NCBI RefSeq assembly: GCF_037126465.1
Contig: NW_026999295.1
Coordinates: forward strand, 3,286,001-3,350,000
Direction: 5' to 3'
DNA from: Ornithodoros turicata
Taxonomy: Eukaryota; Arthropoda; Arachnida; Ixodida; Argasidae
Length of the DNA stretch: 64,000 nt
Position 1 is the stretch's first letter; each line of letters opens with the position of its first letter. Position numbers and translations under genes: made by a program. Shown here one piece after another: positions 53,572-64,000 of the stretch. The notes under the pieces were generated by a model that saw only the letters and a program-made list of their open reading frames with translations, made no database searches and was not told the origin of the DNA.

Positions 53572-56500
53572 AGTGAGCATTGTTTCGTGAGGGGGAATCT
53601 CGTACTGATTTTGTTTGACCGCAGTGCCGCGCTGTCTCGTATGTCAGTACGACCCCATCGATGCCATGCTCGTGGCCGTAGAAAGAGAGCACGAAGCTAG
53701 AATAGAGAATCTCGGTAATAGCCCAGTCGTCCTTTCAGATGACGACGACGACGACAGAGTCAGTAGTCCGCCTTTCGTAATACCTGAAACGGACGACGAC
53801 GACGACGAATTGCTCATGTGGGAAGGGGATCAGTCGTATGCAGATTTCATTCCTCTGTCTGGTAGGGTTCGAGATGAATCACCAGATGCAAGCCCAGAAT
53901 TTCGAAACGAAGCTGAGCCTGTCCAGGGTCGTAGAATCGTTGAATTGAGAGAACACGTCGTAGAGAATCATCCCTCCGTCACGGAGAGACGATTCCTTCC
54001 TTTTTTTGTCACAGACGAGGCATTTGACGGAACGGCTACTAGGTACACGCTTCTCTGTTCCCCGCACGACGACAACGTCGACGATTTGCGACTCTATCTA
54101 CCGAGCATAGCTCCAGTAATCACGCGCGTCCTCGAAGCTTATCCCATGCCTTTCAAATTTTGTCTGTGCTCGAAGGCGCTCATGGTTAAGGACGGAGCCG
54201 ATGGGTTGACTTCGCATCTCCTTCACGTGAACCTTCACATGAGAGTCGTTCATAACCGCCAAGAAATCGAAGGCGCGATAAATGCTGCCATCGCAGAGTC
54301 CTCGCAACGCGTTGAAAACTATGCGAGAGAAGGGTCTGGTTTCACCTCGAACGACGTCCAATGTGTCGACTTAAAACTAACGCGCTTAAAACCGAAGCGG
54401 ATAGGATGCACGATCGAGCTTCCCGAGCTGCTAAAGAGAAAAACAAAGACTCTCACAAACGTCAAACTTCCGCCGAATCACGAAAACGAGTGTTTCAAGT
54501 ATAGCGTGCTGGCACTCTTACATCCTTTGAGGAGCAAACCAAACCTGCATGTAAGATACCACAAGTACATGAATCCTTCCCATCCGGAGACGCGCGTAAC
54601 GTACTGGCCGCCCTGCTTCCCAGTCACTTACGAAGACATTACCCTGTGGGAGAGAAAAAACAAAATCTCCGTCTACATCTACGTGTTCGACGAGCAGACG
54701 AGTTCGATATCTACCGGACGGGTTCCCTGCACGCTCTATAAGGATAAAGTCCACCTGCTCGAGGTTAGGGAGCATTTCTATGGGATCCGAAAATTTAGCA
54801 CTTTCATGGGACGAAGTGACTACTTTTATTGCGAGAAATGCACGTCCGGTTACGGAACGAGAGAGGCATTGCAGCAACACGAACGTCTGTGTCGAGACGT
54901 AAACGAAGTGATTCTCGAAATGCCAAAAGCGGGGGAGTGTGTCTCCTTCAACAAGATACAGTACATGCATCCCTACCCCTATTTCGCGGTGTTGGACACG
55001 GAGAGCGTTTTGGAAAAAAACGCGCTCGTGAAGGACGCCTCGAGTGTGCACAGGATGAGCTCGTACAGCATTGTGCTAGTGAGAAGTTGTGATGGGAAAA
55101 TAATGGACGTAGATGGCTATTTGGGACCCAACGCGGCAGAGAAATGCTTGCTCTCGCTCAAGCGATTTAGTGATCAAATCGATAGGTTGAACAGTTGTCC
55201 CGCGCCGTTGGTCATGAGTATGGAAGACCACTTTCGGCACGCGAGCGCTACACACTGCGAATTTTGTGGAATCGAATTTAACCGACATACGCGGAAGGTA
55301 TCGCATCACGACCACACCCGCTTCGTAGAGTCCGGTTCTTCGAATTTTGTCGCGACGCTGTGTGATACGTGTAACCTTACGTGTCGTAATACCAAAGAAC
55401 TCGTCGTGTGCGTGCACAACCTGCAGTACGATTTGAGCTCCCTTCTCCGCCACATGCACGTTCTAAATCTGGGCGAGCCGTGGATCTTAGCTTCGAGCTC
55501 GGAAAAGATAAGAGGGTTCAACATTGGCGATCTCCATTTCCGCGATACCACGCAGTTTTTCAACCTCTCCTTGTCGAACCTGGTGGAAACCCTGCTCGCC
55601 AGCGGTGGTGAAAGCGCGTTTCATTGTGCCCGTCAAATGTTTGGTGACCGTTTCCGACGCCTCCTCAGGAAGGGCATTTACCCGTACACCTTCGTCGACA
55701 GTTTCGAAGCGTACAATTTGCCCGCACTACCGCCAAAGGAAGCTTTCAAAAGCGACCTGAACGACCAAGAGATCACGGACGAGGACTATCAGTACGCCCT
55801 CGAGATTTTCGAATTGTTCGAATGTAAGAACCTCGGCGGTTACACGCGTCTCTACGTCACGCTCGACGCCTGTCAGCTCTGCGACGTCGTACTGTATTTC
55901 AGGAAGATTGCGCTAGAGACAGATGGGTTAGATATCCTACGCACAGTGTCCCTCGCCAGTTACGCGTGGAGCAGCGCTCTGAAGCTCACCAAAGTCAAAC
56001 TCGAGCTCATGAGCGATCGCGAGATGTACGAAACGATCGAGAAGGGAATCAGGGGAGGCATTTGTAACAGCTTCCACAGATACTGTCGGGCTAATCACGA
56101 GGGGTGCGACGATTACGATCCCCAGCAAGAAAAGACTTTTATCCAGTACCTCGACGTGAACAGTTTGTACCCGTACGCGATGACTTTCCATCTCCCGACA
56201 GGTGGTTTTGAGTGGGTCGATCCTTCGAGGTGGAGCGAGATCGATTTTCTCAACATTCCTCACGATTCGGAAGTGGGTTACGTGTACGTGGTAGACTTGT
56301 CATATCCCGAAGAACTGCACGCGCTCACTAGGGATTTTCCCCTGGCACCCGAACACAGGTGCGTGGACGAGAACGAACTCTCCCCCTACCAACGCCACCT
56401 GAAAGATGCGTTGGCGCTGAACGCCCCTTCCACAACGAAACTCTTGCTGACGTGCTACGACAAAGAACGCTACGTCGTTCATTATGCACTGCTCGCTCTG

Positions 56501-57520
56501 TACGTGAGGTTGGGCATGAAAATAAAACGTGTTCACAGCATCCTCTCGTTCCGCCAAGACAACTTTTTGCGAACCTTCGTGCAGAGAAACGTCGCGTTGA
56601 GGAATGCCGCGAGCACGAAATTCGAGCGACTTCTGTACAAAACCATGTCGAACAGCACGTTCGGTAAGTCGATACAAAATGTGAGACGGATGAAAAAGTA
56701 TGCCCTAGCCTACGACAAAGAAAGCGCGCTCCGAAAAGCTAGCTCCGTCGACAGTCAGCATTTTCACATTCTGAGTGATAAGTGCATCTTGTACGAGATG
56801 AAACAACGCCGCATCAAATGCACCCACCCCCTTTACGTGGGCTTTGCCATTCTTGAAATATCCAAAGTCCGAATGTACAGCTTCATCTACGAGTCGCTCT
56901 TTTCTCGCTTGACATGTCCAGTGCAATTGATCTATAGCGACACGGACAGCGTAATTTTTTCTCTCACGTGTGAAAGCCTGGAAGAGCAGCTGATGAAGAT
57001 TGAGAGTGAGTTAGATCTGTCTTCCTATCCGCCGGACCACCCACTTTTCAACGACGAGCACGCGAATCAGATGGGGTACTTCAAAGACGAGACGGGGGGT
57101 GGAGTTATTCAGGAAGTCGTAGCCATCCGAGCGAAAATGTACAGCATTCTCTTGGCTGGGACACACAAACAGATCGCGAGAGCCAAAGGAGTTAAGAAAG
57201 ACGTGGTGAGGAAACATTTATTGCACGAAGTGTACCGAGATTCTCTGTTCAATGAAAAGGCGGTCTCTCAGAAGCAGTGCACCATCCAGAGTATAAAGCA
57301 AACGATGTACACCATTTCGAGACTCAAGAAGAGCTTGGTCCCCTACGACGACAAACGCTATCTCGTGGATGCCGTACACTCCTTCCCTTATGGGAGCTGC
57401 GAATACGGTAAGCTTTCCTAGTGTTTTGACGCGTATAGGATTACGATAGTACTCCCTCTTTGTGCAGCACCGGAAAACCCGGAAGAGAGCCCGAGACCGT
57501 CGACGTCAGGCATCGAGTAA
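53572..57520 (+). CDS. polB: Protein-primed DNA polymerase B (Polinton PolB), spliced
   Basis: Replicates the element by protein priming. Proposed coding exons: 53572, 53625-57407, 57468-57520 (1,278 aa). The first intron (53573-53624) splits the start codon A|TG; the main exon has no suitable upstream ATG in frame, only a TTG. The last intron (57408-57467, 60 bases) replaces a stop at 57421 with an exon ending STSGIE. Domains in order: acidic N-terminus; C2HC finger YFYCEKC...HERLC near residue 403; exonuclease I LDTES near 456; HNH-like CEFCG...SHHDHTR near 545; exonuclease II HNLQYDLSS; DVNSLYPYAM near 843; motif B NSTFGKS near 1008; motif C YSDTDS near 1103; RAKGVKK. Active-site residues are present. 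Confidence 0.93.
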
Positions 57521-57556
57521 CCGCGGAACAAAGAGCTGCACGCGCATGTAATCGAG

Positions 57557-57562
57557 AATAAA
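57557..57562 (+). terminator. Polyadenylation signal after polymerase
   Basis: AATAAA 36 bases after the spliced stop at 57520; a second AATAAA lies at 57797-57802. Confidence 0.6.
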
Positions 57563-57839
57563 AGTTCTAGTCGAGACATCCCTCTCTCTCTCTCTCTCGC
57601 AGACAGGAGCAGCACGGGACATCGTGGCAGTGTGGTAGCGGAATGGGTGTACGAAAAGAATGACCATTCCGTCATCGTGCTGACGCAGTGACCCGCGCAA
57701 TGACGACGCTCGGATGAAGATACCCCATATCCTTTCTCTTGAGGCAAGTCAGGGAGGGTGCAGGCATCTATCGACCAAGTCCTTTGTATGTATTCAATAA
57801 AGATGTTTCAGTGAAAGAACACACAGAGTCTCGTCAAAG

Positions 57840-58298
57840 TTATTCGGACTGTTTAATGCGTTGCATGTCAATAACCAAGCGGTATTTCAATAAATCAGTG
57901 ACGAAGTTGACGATGTAGACTGCTTGCAAATGTCGCTGCTTCCGCAGGGCGTGCTTAATATGAGCGATGGCACGAGCGAGAAGGTCCACGATGTCTGCAG
58001 CGATGTAGTTGAATTCTGCGTTGGCCAAGCTCACAAATTCGCTCATCAGTCCCAGGGGTCCGTCAGGAACCGTTATGCAGACGTTCTTGTAACGGGCGTA
58101 AATTCGACGCACCATCTCCTGCAGCGGCCCCGGCGAGATCTCTCCTATATTGCCAAAGCCTACCATGTCTATCACGTAGCGAAAAGCAGTGATGACGAGC
58201 TCGTTGCGGGGACTTTCGCCGTTGAAACATTCCTTCTCCACTTCTTCCCAAGAAGCGTGGGTACGGGAACAATTTTGTAAAGAGTGGTAGCTGAACAT
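57840..58298 (-). CDS. Right-end Polinton gene of unknown function (152 aa)
   Basis: Leftward gene immediately inside the right TIR. A GTG two codons upstream extends the frame, but the ATG at 58298 is preferred because it lies about 40 bases from the TIR TATA box (58342-58337). The protein begins MFSYHSLQNCSRTH, has a WEEVEKECF segment, a central region (VIDMVGFGNIGEISPGPLQEMVRRIYARY) and a helical C-terminal half rich in Ala, Leu and His (IVDLLARAIAHIKHALRKQRHL). I do not recognise a family. By position it parallels the 92-aa gene at the other end, driven by the same repeated promoter; the two proteins are not similar. Confidence 0.65.
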   Translation of the reverse strand: MFSYHSLQNCSRTHASWEEVEKECFNGESPRNELVITAFRYVIDMVGFGNIGEISPGPLQEMVRRIYARYKNVCITVPDGPLGLMSEFVSLANAEFNYIAADIVDLLARAIAHIKHALRKQRHLQAVYIVNFVTDLLKYRLVIDMQRIKQSE

Positions 58299-58308
58299 CT
58301 TCACGTAG

Positions 58309-59558
58309 TGATGACGCGAGCGCGGTGCGCGCTGCCTTTATAGAGATAAACGCGCGCGCGCGCAAAGAACGGAGAATGAAAGCGAAACTGAAAAGCCACC
58401 CGTCGCCGCTAGGAGCGCGCGCGCAGCAGCAGAGAGCCGAAACCGAAAACACCCGCGGCCGGCGCAGGGGGCGCTAGCAGCGCGCGCGCGCGCATGCGCG
58501 GACGGGTGGAGCAGAGGGCGCGCGCGCGTCGCCTCTCTCAGTTTCTCTCGGACCGTCGCGGAAGACGGACGTGCGCTCCGCGCGCTCGCTCAGTTGCTGG
58601 CTGGATCTCGTAGGGAGCAGACGTATGTTCTCCGCGCTCGCTCAGTTTCTGCCTGGAAGTTGCCGCGGGGGAAAAGGTGAGTGATTTGACGCGCTCCTTT
58701 TCTCGTATGTTTGTCGTGTTTAGCGGTGACCGCGCTCGTGTTAAGCCTTTTCTCGCATGTTTAGACTTGTTTTGCGGTGTCCAAGCCTGTTGACGCATGT
58801 TTAGCGATGTGTGGTTCCCGCCTTGTGTTAGCTGCGTAGTGTTGGGATTAGGGCTAAGCGATCGCCCCCCGTAAGCCTCTTTCCTCGTATGTTTGCCGTG
58901 TTTAGCGGTGACCGCGCTCGTGTTAAGCCTTTTCTCGCATGTTTAGCGATGTGTGGTTCCCGCCTTGTGTTAGCTGCGTAGTGTTGGGCCTAAGCGATCG
59001 TCCCCCCGTAAGCCTTTTTCCCGCGATGTGTACTGTTTTCTGTTTTAGCAGTAGCGGTTAGACCTTTTCTCTCGCATGCCTAGACTTGCTTAGCAGTGCT
59101 GTCATTTTTACCCGCCGCTAGTATCTTGTTCTGTCTTTCTCGTCTAGAGCTATGATGGTGGCGCCATCTGGTGTGATGCCTTGCAACTAAGTGGCCACCT
59201 GTCGTCGATCTCTGCAACTGCTGGGTGCAAACTACCAACATGGCGGACGCTGGTCACTCGGGTGTTGCGGAGCGGCTTCTTCGCCGCGGCATCGTTGATT
59301 TTCGAATAAATTGTTTCTCTCTACTCTATTTCTATCTTTTTATTTTATTTTCTGCCTATTTTTTTTTATTTTTTATGACCACGATTATCCGGAAACGCAC
59401 ATCTTGGTCTGGACGCAAGATAGACATTCCCCAATTAGTGTGATGGCTCCCTGGAGGGTGCTGATTAATGTGGGGGGTCCCAATTAGCTCTAATTGCTAA
59501 TTAATGGCGTCCAGGCCAGATGTGCGTTTCCGGATAATCGTGGTCAGTACTTACTACT
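58309..59558. repeat. Right terminal inverted repeat of the Polinton
   Basis: Inverted copy of 44326-45575, ending GGTCAGTACTTACTACT before the ATGATG duplication. It contains the mirrored nested hairpin (59377-59545), the two long direct units and the inner TATA box. Confidence 0.97.
58337..58342 (-). promoter_or_regulatory. TATA box inside the right TIR
   Basis: TATAAA on the minus strand, inverted copy of 45542-45547, about 40 bases upstream of the ATG at 58298. Confidence 0.7.
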
Positions 59559-59564
59559 ATGATG
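59559..59564. other. Target site duplication, right (ATGATG)
   Basis: Matches 44320-44325. It lies within a short ATG-repeat that is probably the 3' tail of the neighbouring LINE. Confidence 0.9.
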
Positions 59565-62500
59565 ATGGTTTGAGTTTTTTGGCGCAAAAGCTACTAGGGC
59601 CATAATACGCCAAACAACAAGGTAATGTGATGAACCTAGTTAAAACTTGAAATGCTCATATTAAAACAACTTTAGTGAATGGTGTCTGAAAAAACATGAA
59701 AGGGTACGAACAGAGCTCATTGTACATTAACAGTTCATTAAGATATCCAATGTCCTTTAACACTCGTAAACTCGAGTACACTGTATACTCGAGTAAAATG
59801 AACAATAGCCTCATCACCCAGCAAAAGAACTGGATGAAGAGGTAAAAAGTAACGATAAAATTCAGTGAAATGACGCTGACGATAACTTTCATGTAATGGA
59901 CATGTAATTAGAATGTGTTGGACGGAAAGGTGCTCTCCGCAGCGCACGCATTCGGGTGGGTCCTCCCACCGTAGTAAAAACCCGTGAGTCATGTATGTGT
60001 CCAACTATTGCCTGCAGCTTAAGACAAGACTTAAAGTGTTTTCAAGACTATGTGAGCGATTTCACGTGTGAGGCTTCACCAAGTGCAGCTTATTCTGCTC
60101 TTGCGTGCTCCAGAATTGCTGGCATTTGATGTTGATAGCATTCATCATAGACAACCTGAGGTATTGAATACGGACATCAAAGACTGTTACGTCAGCTGAA
60201 AGGGCAGCTGCAGCTGCACGATCTGCACTTTCGTTACCCTGTATGTTCACGTGACTTGGCACCCAGCAAAGGGTTAAACGATAGCCTGTGTTGGCTATTG
60301 TATTAGCTAGACGTCGTGCTCGCTGCACAAGATTTTTTTTTTGACTGAACATATTGTCTGCACAGAGCTGAGGGAATCTGTATGGACGACTGATGACACA
60401 ATGCAATGTTGTAAAATGTAGTTGAGTGTTATGATGATCGCATAAACCGCTGCAATGAATATCGACATGACCTTGTGTAAACGGTAGGTTAGTGTGACTG
60501 TTCCAGTTACCATGGCACAAGATACACCAGCATTAGTCTTCGATCTGTCCGTGTAAAAAGCCACGAGCTTCCCAAAGCTTTCCCTTAAACCCCCAAACTC
60601 TTGCTGGAGCACAGCCGTGGAAGTATTGCTTTTTTATACTTGGTTAGTGAACAGTTGGTATCTGGTGGTGGTTGCCATGGAGGCAGGCTCCCGCCAGATT
60701 CCAAAAGTGGAGTGTTATAGTGGGTAAAATCATAAAATTCAACTTCTCGGAAAACCCACATGCTTAAAGGAGGGATGACTAAATACTTGCTTAAGAACAG
60801 TTGTTCAAGAGGCGTCCTTGTAACGCATGAGAGCGCCGCATGTTGTGGATAGGTACGCAACTTTAGTGCGTACATGACACTAAGATAAGCTCGTCGCCTT
60901 TCTAGAGACCACTCATTACAATGGACGTATAGGCTTTGGACGGGTGACGTTCGGAATGCTCAAAGGACCAGTCGCAAGCCCTGATGATGTAGGGAATCTA
61001 AGCACCTTAGGACACATTGGCGTGCCGATCAATAAACTGCGCATCCGTAGTCCAGCTTAGACCGAACTCTAGAGATGTAGACCCTGTACAATGTTTCTCT
61101 GTCTGCACCCCAAGACCTGTGAGACAGGACCTTTAAAAGGTTCAGTGAATTCATGCATTTAGCCTTCAATATTTTTATGTGGGGAATGTGAATGGTCTTC
61201 TTTGAAGGAAGGCGGCGATGCAGTGGAACAGACGACCACATATTCCACATGAATGCAAATCAAGCAAGATTCCATATCGCCATGCGGTATCTTAGGCCTT
61301 TTCGAGCTCGAAAAAAACAGACCCAGAATGTTGTTTTCGTACAAAGGCTTCACGTATAAAAGTTTCTAAACGAACAAGATGATCCGTAGTGGAACACCCT
61401 TCGAAATCCGCACTGATATTGGTCAATGCACTCATTTTCCTCAAGATAGTGTATGAGGCGGCTATTCACCATTCGCTCAAAAATCTTCCCAAGACAACTT
61501 GTGAGTGCTACCGGTCGATAGTTTGATGGACTTGATGAATCCTTTCCTGGTTTTAAGAGCGGGATAACAGTTGCAACCTTCCAGCGAGAAGGGATATGTC
61601 ATCTTTGCCATATAGTATTATTTCTTAATGAATGAATGAATTAAGTATGATTTCTTAATCAAGAAGACTTTCCAGAGTAGTGTTTGACAAATGCTGTAGC
61701 ATGGAGTAAGTTATTCGATCTGGTCCAGGCGCTGTGACTTTTGGTGACGACAGGTTTCTCCTTCTCTTCTTTGATTTTTAAGAGGTCGCTACTATAATGC
61801 AAGGAGCTTGAAACCCTCTGAAAATGCTCACCAAGAGCATTGGCCTGCTCATTCATGTTCTGACACGTTGTGCCATTTACTTGTAGCAATGGGACAGTAA
61901 AGCTGGCATATTCACCCTTATTTTTTCTGAATCTGTCCCATAGTGTTTTTGAGGGAGTCTTGGTACTTAAAGAGGATACAAAATTCTCTCTGAAATGTGG
62001 CCCAATCTGCATATGATAATTTCCAACGAGGTGGACGTGTTGCAAGTGTATTTGAAGGCCAGTGTAATTTTAAGGTAACTGGGAAGTGGTCACTTCCGCA
62101 AGGATTTTCATCCACCACCCAGTCTAGCATTTGGGAAATGGATGGGCTACAGAGAGAGATCTACTGCAGAGAATGGCTGTGTAGCAGCATTTACATATGT
62201 TGGTGTACCAGTACTGAGTAGACACAAAGGCCTTGAGAGCAATAGTTGTTCTACCATCTTGCCACGTCTATACACCCTTGTGCTGCCCCACAAGTAGTTA
62301 AGGGCATTAAAATCTCACATTAAGAGAAAGGGTGGTGGGAGCTTATCTAACAGACTTTCGTGTTGTTTTTGTTCTACCAGATCTGACGGCGGTAGATATA
62401 AGGAAGATATAGTCAGGACCCCGTGAAGACATACTTGAACAGCAACTGCTTCGAGTGTTGTTTTCAGTGGAAGGTGTTTTGCAGCGATGGTCTTTGACGT

Positions 62501-62702
62501 GAGGATAGCAACACCTCCAGATGCACGTGTTGCACCAACCCGATCTTTTCGGAACAGGTTCCATCGCCGGAGTGTATGTGTCTGTTTTGGATTCAGGTAA
62601 GTTTCTTGTAATGCAAAACACAATGCATCATACCTGTCTTAAAGATCGTTGCCGTCATCAACATTTGTGAAAAACCCTCGACAATTCCACTGTAGGATAG
62701 CC
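59565..62702 (-). pseudogene. Non-LTR retrotransposon with RNase H (I-like clade), decayed
   Basis: A nearly full-length but frameshifted LINE on the minus strand. The endonuclease opens with MAILQWNCRGFF at 62702 and continues with LQETYLNP, GGVAIL (62623-62315) and SDHFPVTLK (62130-61918). The reverse transcriptase region (61660-61030) is strongly broken but ends with LKVLSHRSWGADRETL and SKLDYGCAVY. RNase H (60612-60062) shows AFYTDRSKT and WVPSHVNIQGNESADRAA. The C-terminus has a cysteine cluster CVRCGEHLSVQHILITC (59950-59895). RNase H plus this tail fits the I superfamily. The 3' end reaches a CAT-repeat tail next to the Polinton. Confidence 0.9.
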
Positions 62703-64000
62703 ATAATGAAGGAAATAAGATAGATGTGTACAAGATGTATCTGCATTATGGCGAAGAGTATACTCAGGGGAATGAACGTGTAGTATATTTCTATTGTTGG
62801 GAAAAACTCACGTGACCTCTGACGTCGGGACAATCGTTGGGCCTCGGTAGAGTAGTTTTTTGCTTTGTTTTATTTTGTCTCCCTGGGTGACGGGTGACGT
62901 AAAGCGACGCTGCCGAGGCGTTTTTCCCCTTTCCCCACTGTTCTCTCCCCCGCTTTGCGGTTCTAAATTTTCGTTTGCATCAAGTGAAATAAATAAAACA
63001 CGGAAGCGTTGGCTCTTTCTGTTGCACAAGGAGCTTTATTTTTTCGGGATTGGTATTTCCAAATCACACATATGCAGTCTTCTGTATCTGCGCCAAACAC
63101 GAACTTGACATGAACATTGTTTCTGAAGTTCGAGTAATATGCCGAAGCAACTTCGCATTCACTGTTAACTGATGTCTCACGTGGAAGATTTCACAGTAGA
63201 TCAGTAATTCACTGTACAGGCACACACATTCACAAATCCAGCATGACAGGAAACATGTCCATATCCCTTTGCTGCTTGTGTAGTGTCACATGTCAAGGCT
63301 GACCCGTCACAAAGGAACCTGTGCAGCTGCTAAGCCGAAAGATGATGTTCCAACCACTCAGAGTGGCTTATCCATTCTACTGCATCCATGCAGATGCTTT
63401 TCTGAAGCAGATATGAGTTGAGCAGTACCTAGTTGATACCTGAGCAAGAAAGACCAGAACAGGGATCAGAAAACGTGAAAACTAAAAATTCTACCGGCCG
63501 AAATGTCGCGTATATGCCACAGGTGTGGTGCTATGCTATGCAACGCTAAGCGGCAGAATGGAATAGGAACTGACTTACCTGCCATTGAGTGGAACAACAC
63601 AGTATTGATCCTTCTTGAATCGTTGTCGCAGCAAGCAAGCGAAGCAGACCTGCCTTCCACTTATCTCTCACTGAATTTACTTGCAGAATTATCCAAGATG
63701 ATTCGAGTTTTTCAGAGTCGGTATCGACGGGCACTAAAAAACATCCAAAGCGGTACCGGCAAAAATGCTTTGCGCGCGTCCCTGCTGCACCATATTTCGA
63801 AACTTTACGGCGAGCTGCTCCGGCACCAAGACACAGCGATGCCGGCTTACGCGCGCCACGAAAAGGTTATAATTTCAAACCGACCAATGAGCGCTCGCAT
63901 ACCGGGGTAGCGGCCGCAGGAGCCAATGGGATGCTCTCGGTAGAGAACTCGCGCTTCGACGTAAAAATTTTGACGTTTCATGACGTTTCATGACGCGAAA
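62703..64000. other. LINE 5' flank and unassigned sequence
   Basis: 62703 to about 63030 may be the LINE 5' leader or first ORF relic. At 63503-63910 (plus) a 135-codon ORF begins MSRICHRCGAMLC and contains helical, Arg- and Leu-rich sequence; I cannot assign it and it may be non-coding. The last 30 bases have repeated TTGACGTTTCATGACGTTTCATGACG units. Confidence 0.35.

Larger units (their letters stand above)
44326..59558. mobile_element. Maverick/Polinton (adintovirus-like) element, near-complete
   Basis: 15,233-bp DNA element with 1,250-bp TIRs and a 6-bp target duplication. It carries the full Polinton core set: DNA polymerase B, retrovirus-like integrase, packaging ATPase, adenain-type protease, penton-like and major capsid proteins, plus small basic and accessory genes. 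Gene order is rightward from the left TIR through protease, then three leftward small genes, rightward polymerase, and a leftward gene at the right TIR. Polymerase, integrase, ATPase, penton-like and protease frames are intact, but the major capsid gene is truncated at its N-terminus. Such elements are integrated relatives of midsize DNA viruses and are thought to excise, replicate by protein priming and, when intact, form virions. Confidence 0.97.

Noticed and set aside
54518..56677. Long minus-strand ORFs of 125-177 codons inside the polymerase
   Set aside because: They are antisense shadows of a strongly coding exon, with no known motif.
53615..57421. Polymerase read as one unspliced ORF from a TTG to the stop at 57421
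   Set aside because: TTG is not a normal eukaryotic start, it lies in an acceptor-like TTGACCGCAG, and the stop lies within a GT-AG intron-like segment. The spliced model gives a proper ATG and C-terminus.
59656..60004. Separate small gene with hydrophobic segments
   Set aside because: It is the C-terminal part and 3' tail of the decayed LINE.

Overview
The window looks like nuclear DNA of an animal, most likely an arthropod (possibly a tick or other chelicerate; this is an inference from repeat style, not proven). It is dominated by mobile elements, and I recognise no convincing host gene. Coding stretches are short and broken by frameshifts, except in one large element.

The centrepiece is an almost complete Maverick/Polinton (adintovirus-like) DNA element at 44326-59558. 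It is 15,233 bp long, has 1,250-bp terminal inverted repeats (TIRs) and is flanked by a 6-bp target duplication, ATGATG. From left to right it carries a rightward block: small ORF, FtsK/HerA-type packaging ATPase, a basic 114-aa protein, a 161-aa protein with polyQ, a DDE integrase with chromodomain-like tail, penton-like minor capsid, pX/pVI-like protein, major capsid protein and adenain-type protease. Next comes a leftward cluster of three small genes, two of which I reconstruct as spliced paralogues with a CGGLWS..HW.D..RP.LGC motif. Then come a rightward protein-primed DNA polymerase B (also spliced) and a leftward 152-aa gene at the right end. Each TIR carries an inward TATA box, so the outermost genes are expressed from the repeats. 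The element is young by its matching TIRs, but its major capsid gene has lost the N-terminal region through a deletion.

Positions 1-4651 hold an older Polinton remnant: the end of a polymerase B gene, facing a leftward block of protease, capsid, pX-like and penton-like genes. Its gene orientation differs from that of the complete element. A third, tiny Polinton fragment may lie at 28100-28915.

A Ty3/Gypsy LTR retrotransposon occupies 20199-26479 on the minus strand. Its two 623-bp LTRs are nearly identical and a 4-bp GCCT duplication flanks it. It sits inside one arm of a large palindromic repeat (16391-27258), whose other arm preserves the empty target site. Two decayed non-LTR retrotransposons lie at 39118-41320 and 59565-62702 (minus strand); the Polinton landed at the 3' tail of the second.

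The rest is smaller repeats: a 2.3-kb fold-back element (6850-9118), inverted-repeat elements at 11511-12456 and 36427-39054, two TTAA-flanked MITE-like elements (13147-14063, 27554-28089), a tRNA-derived SINE-like family (4771-5172 and 33112-33481), a hairpin minisatellite (41446-41605) and GC-rich repeats (31985-32925). Large stretches between these hold only short ORFs that I cannot assign.
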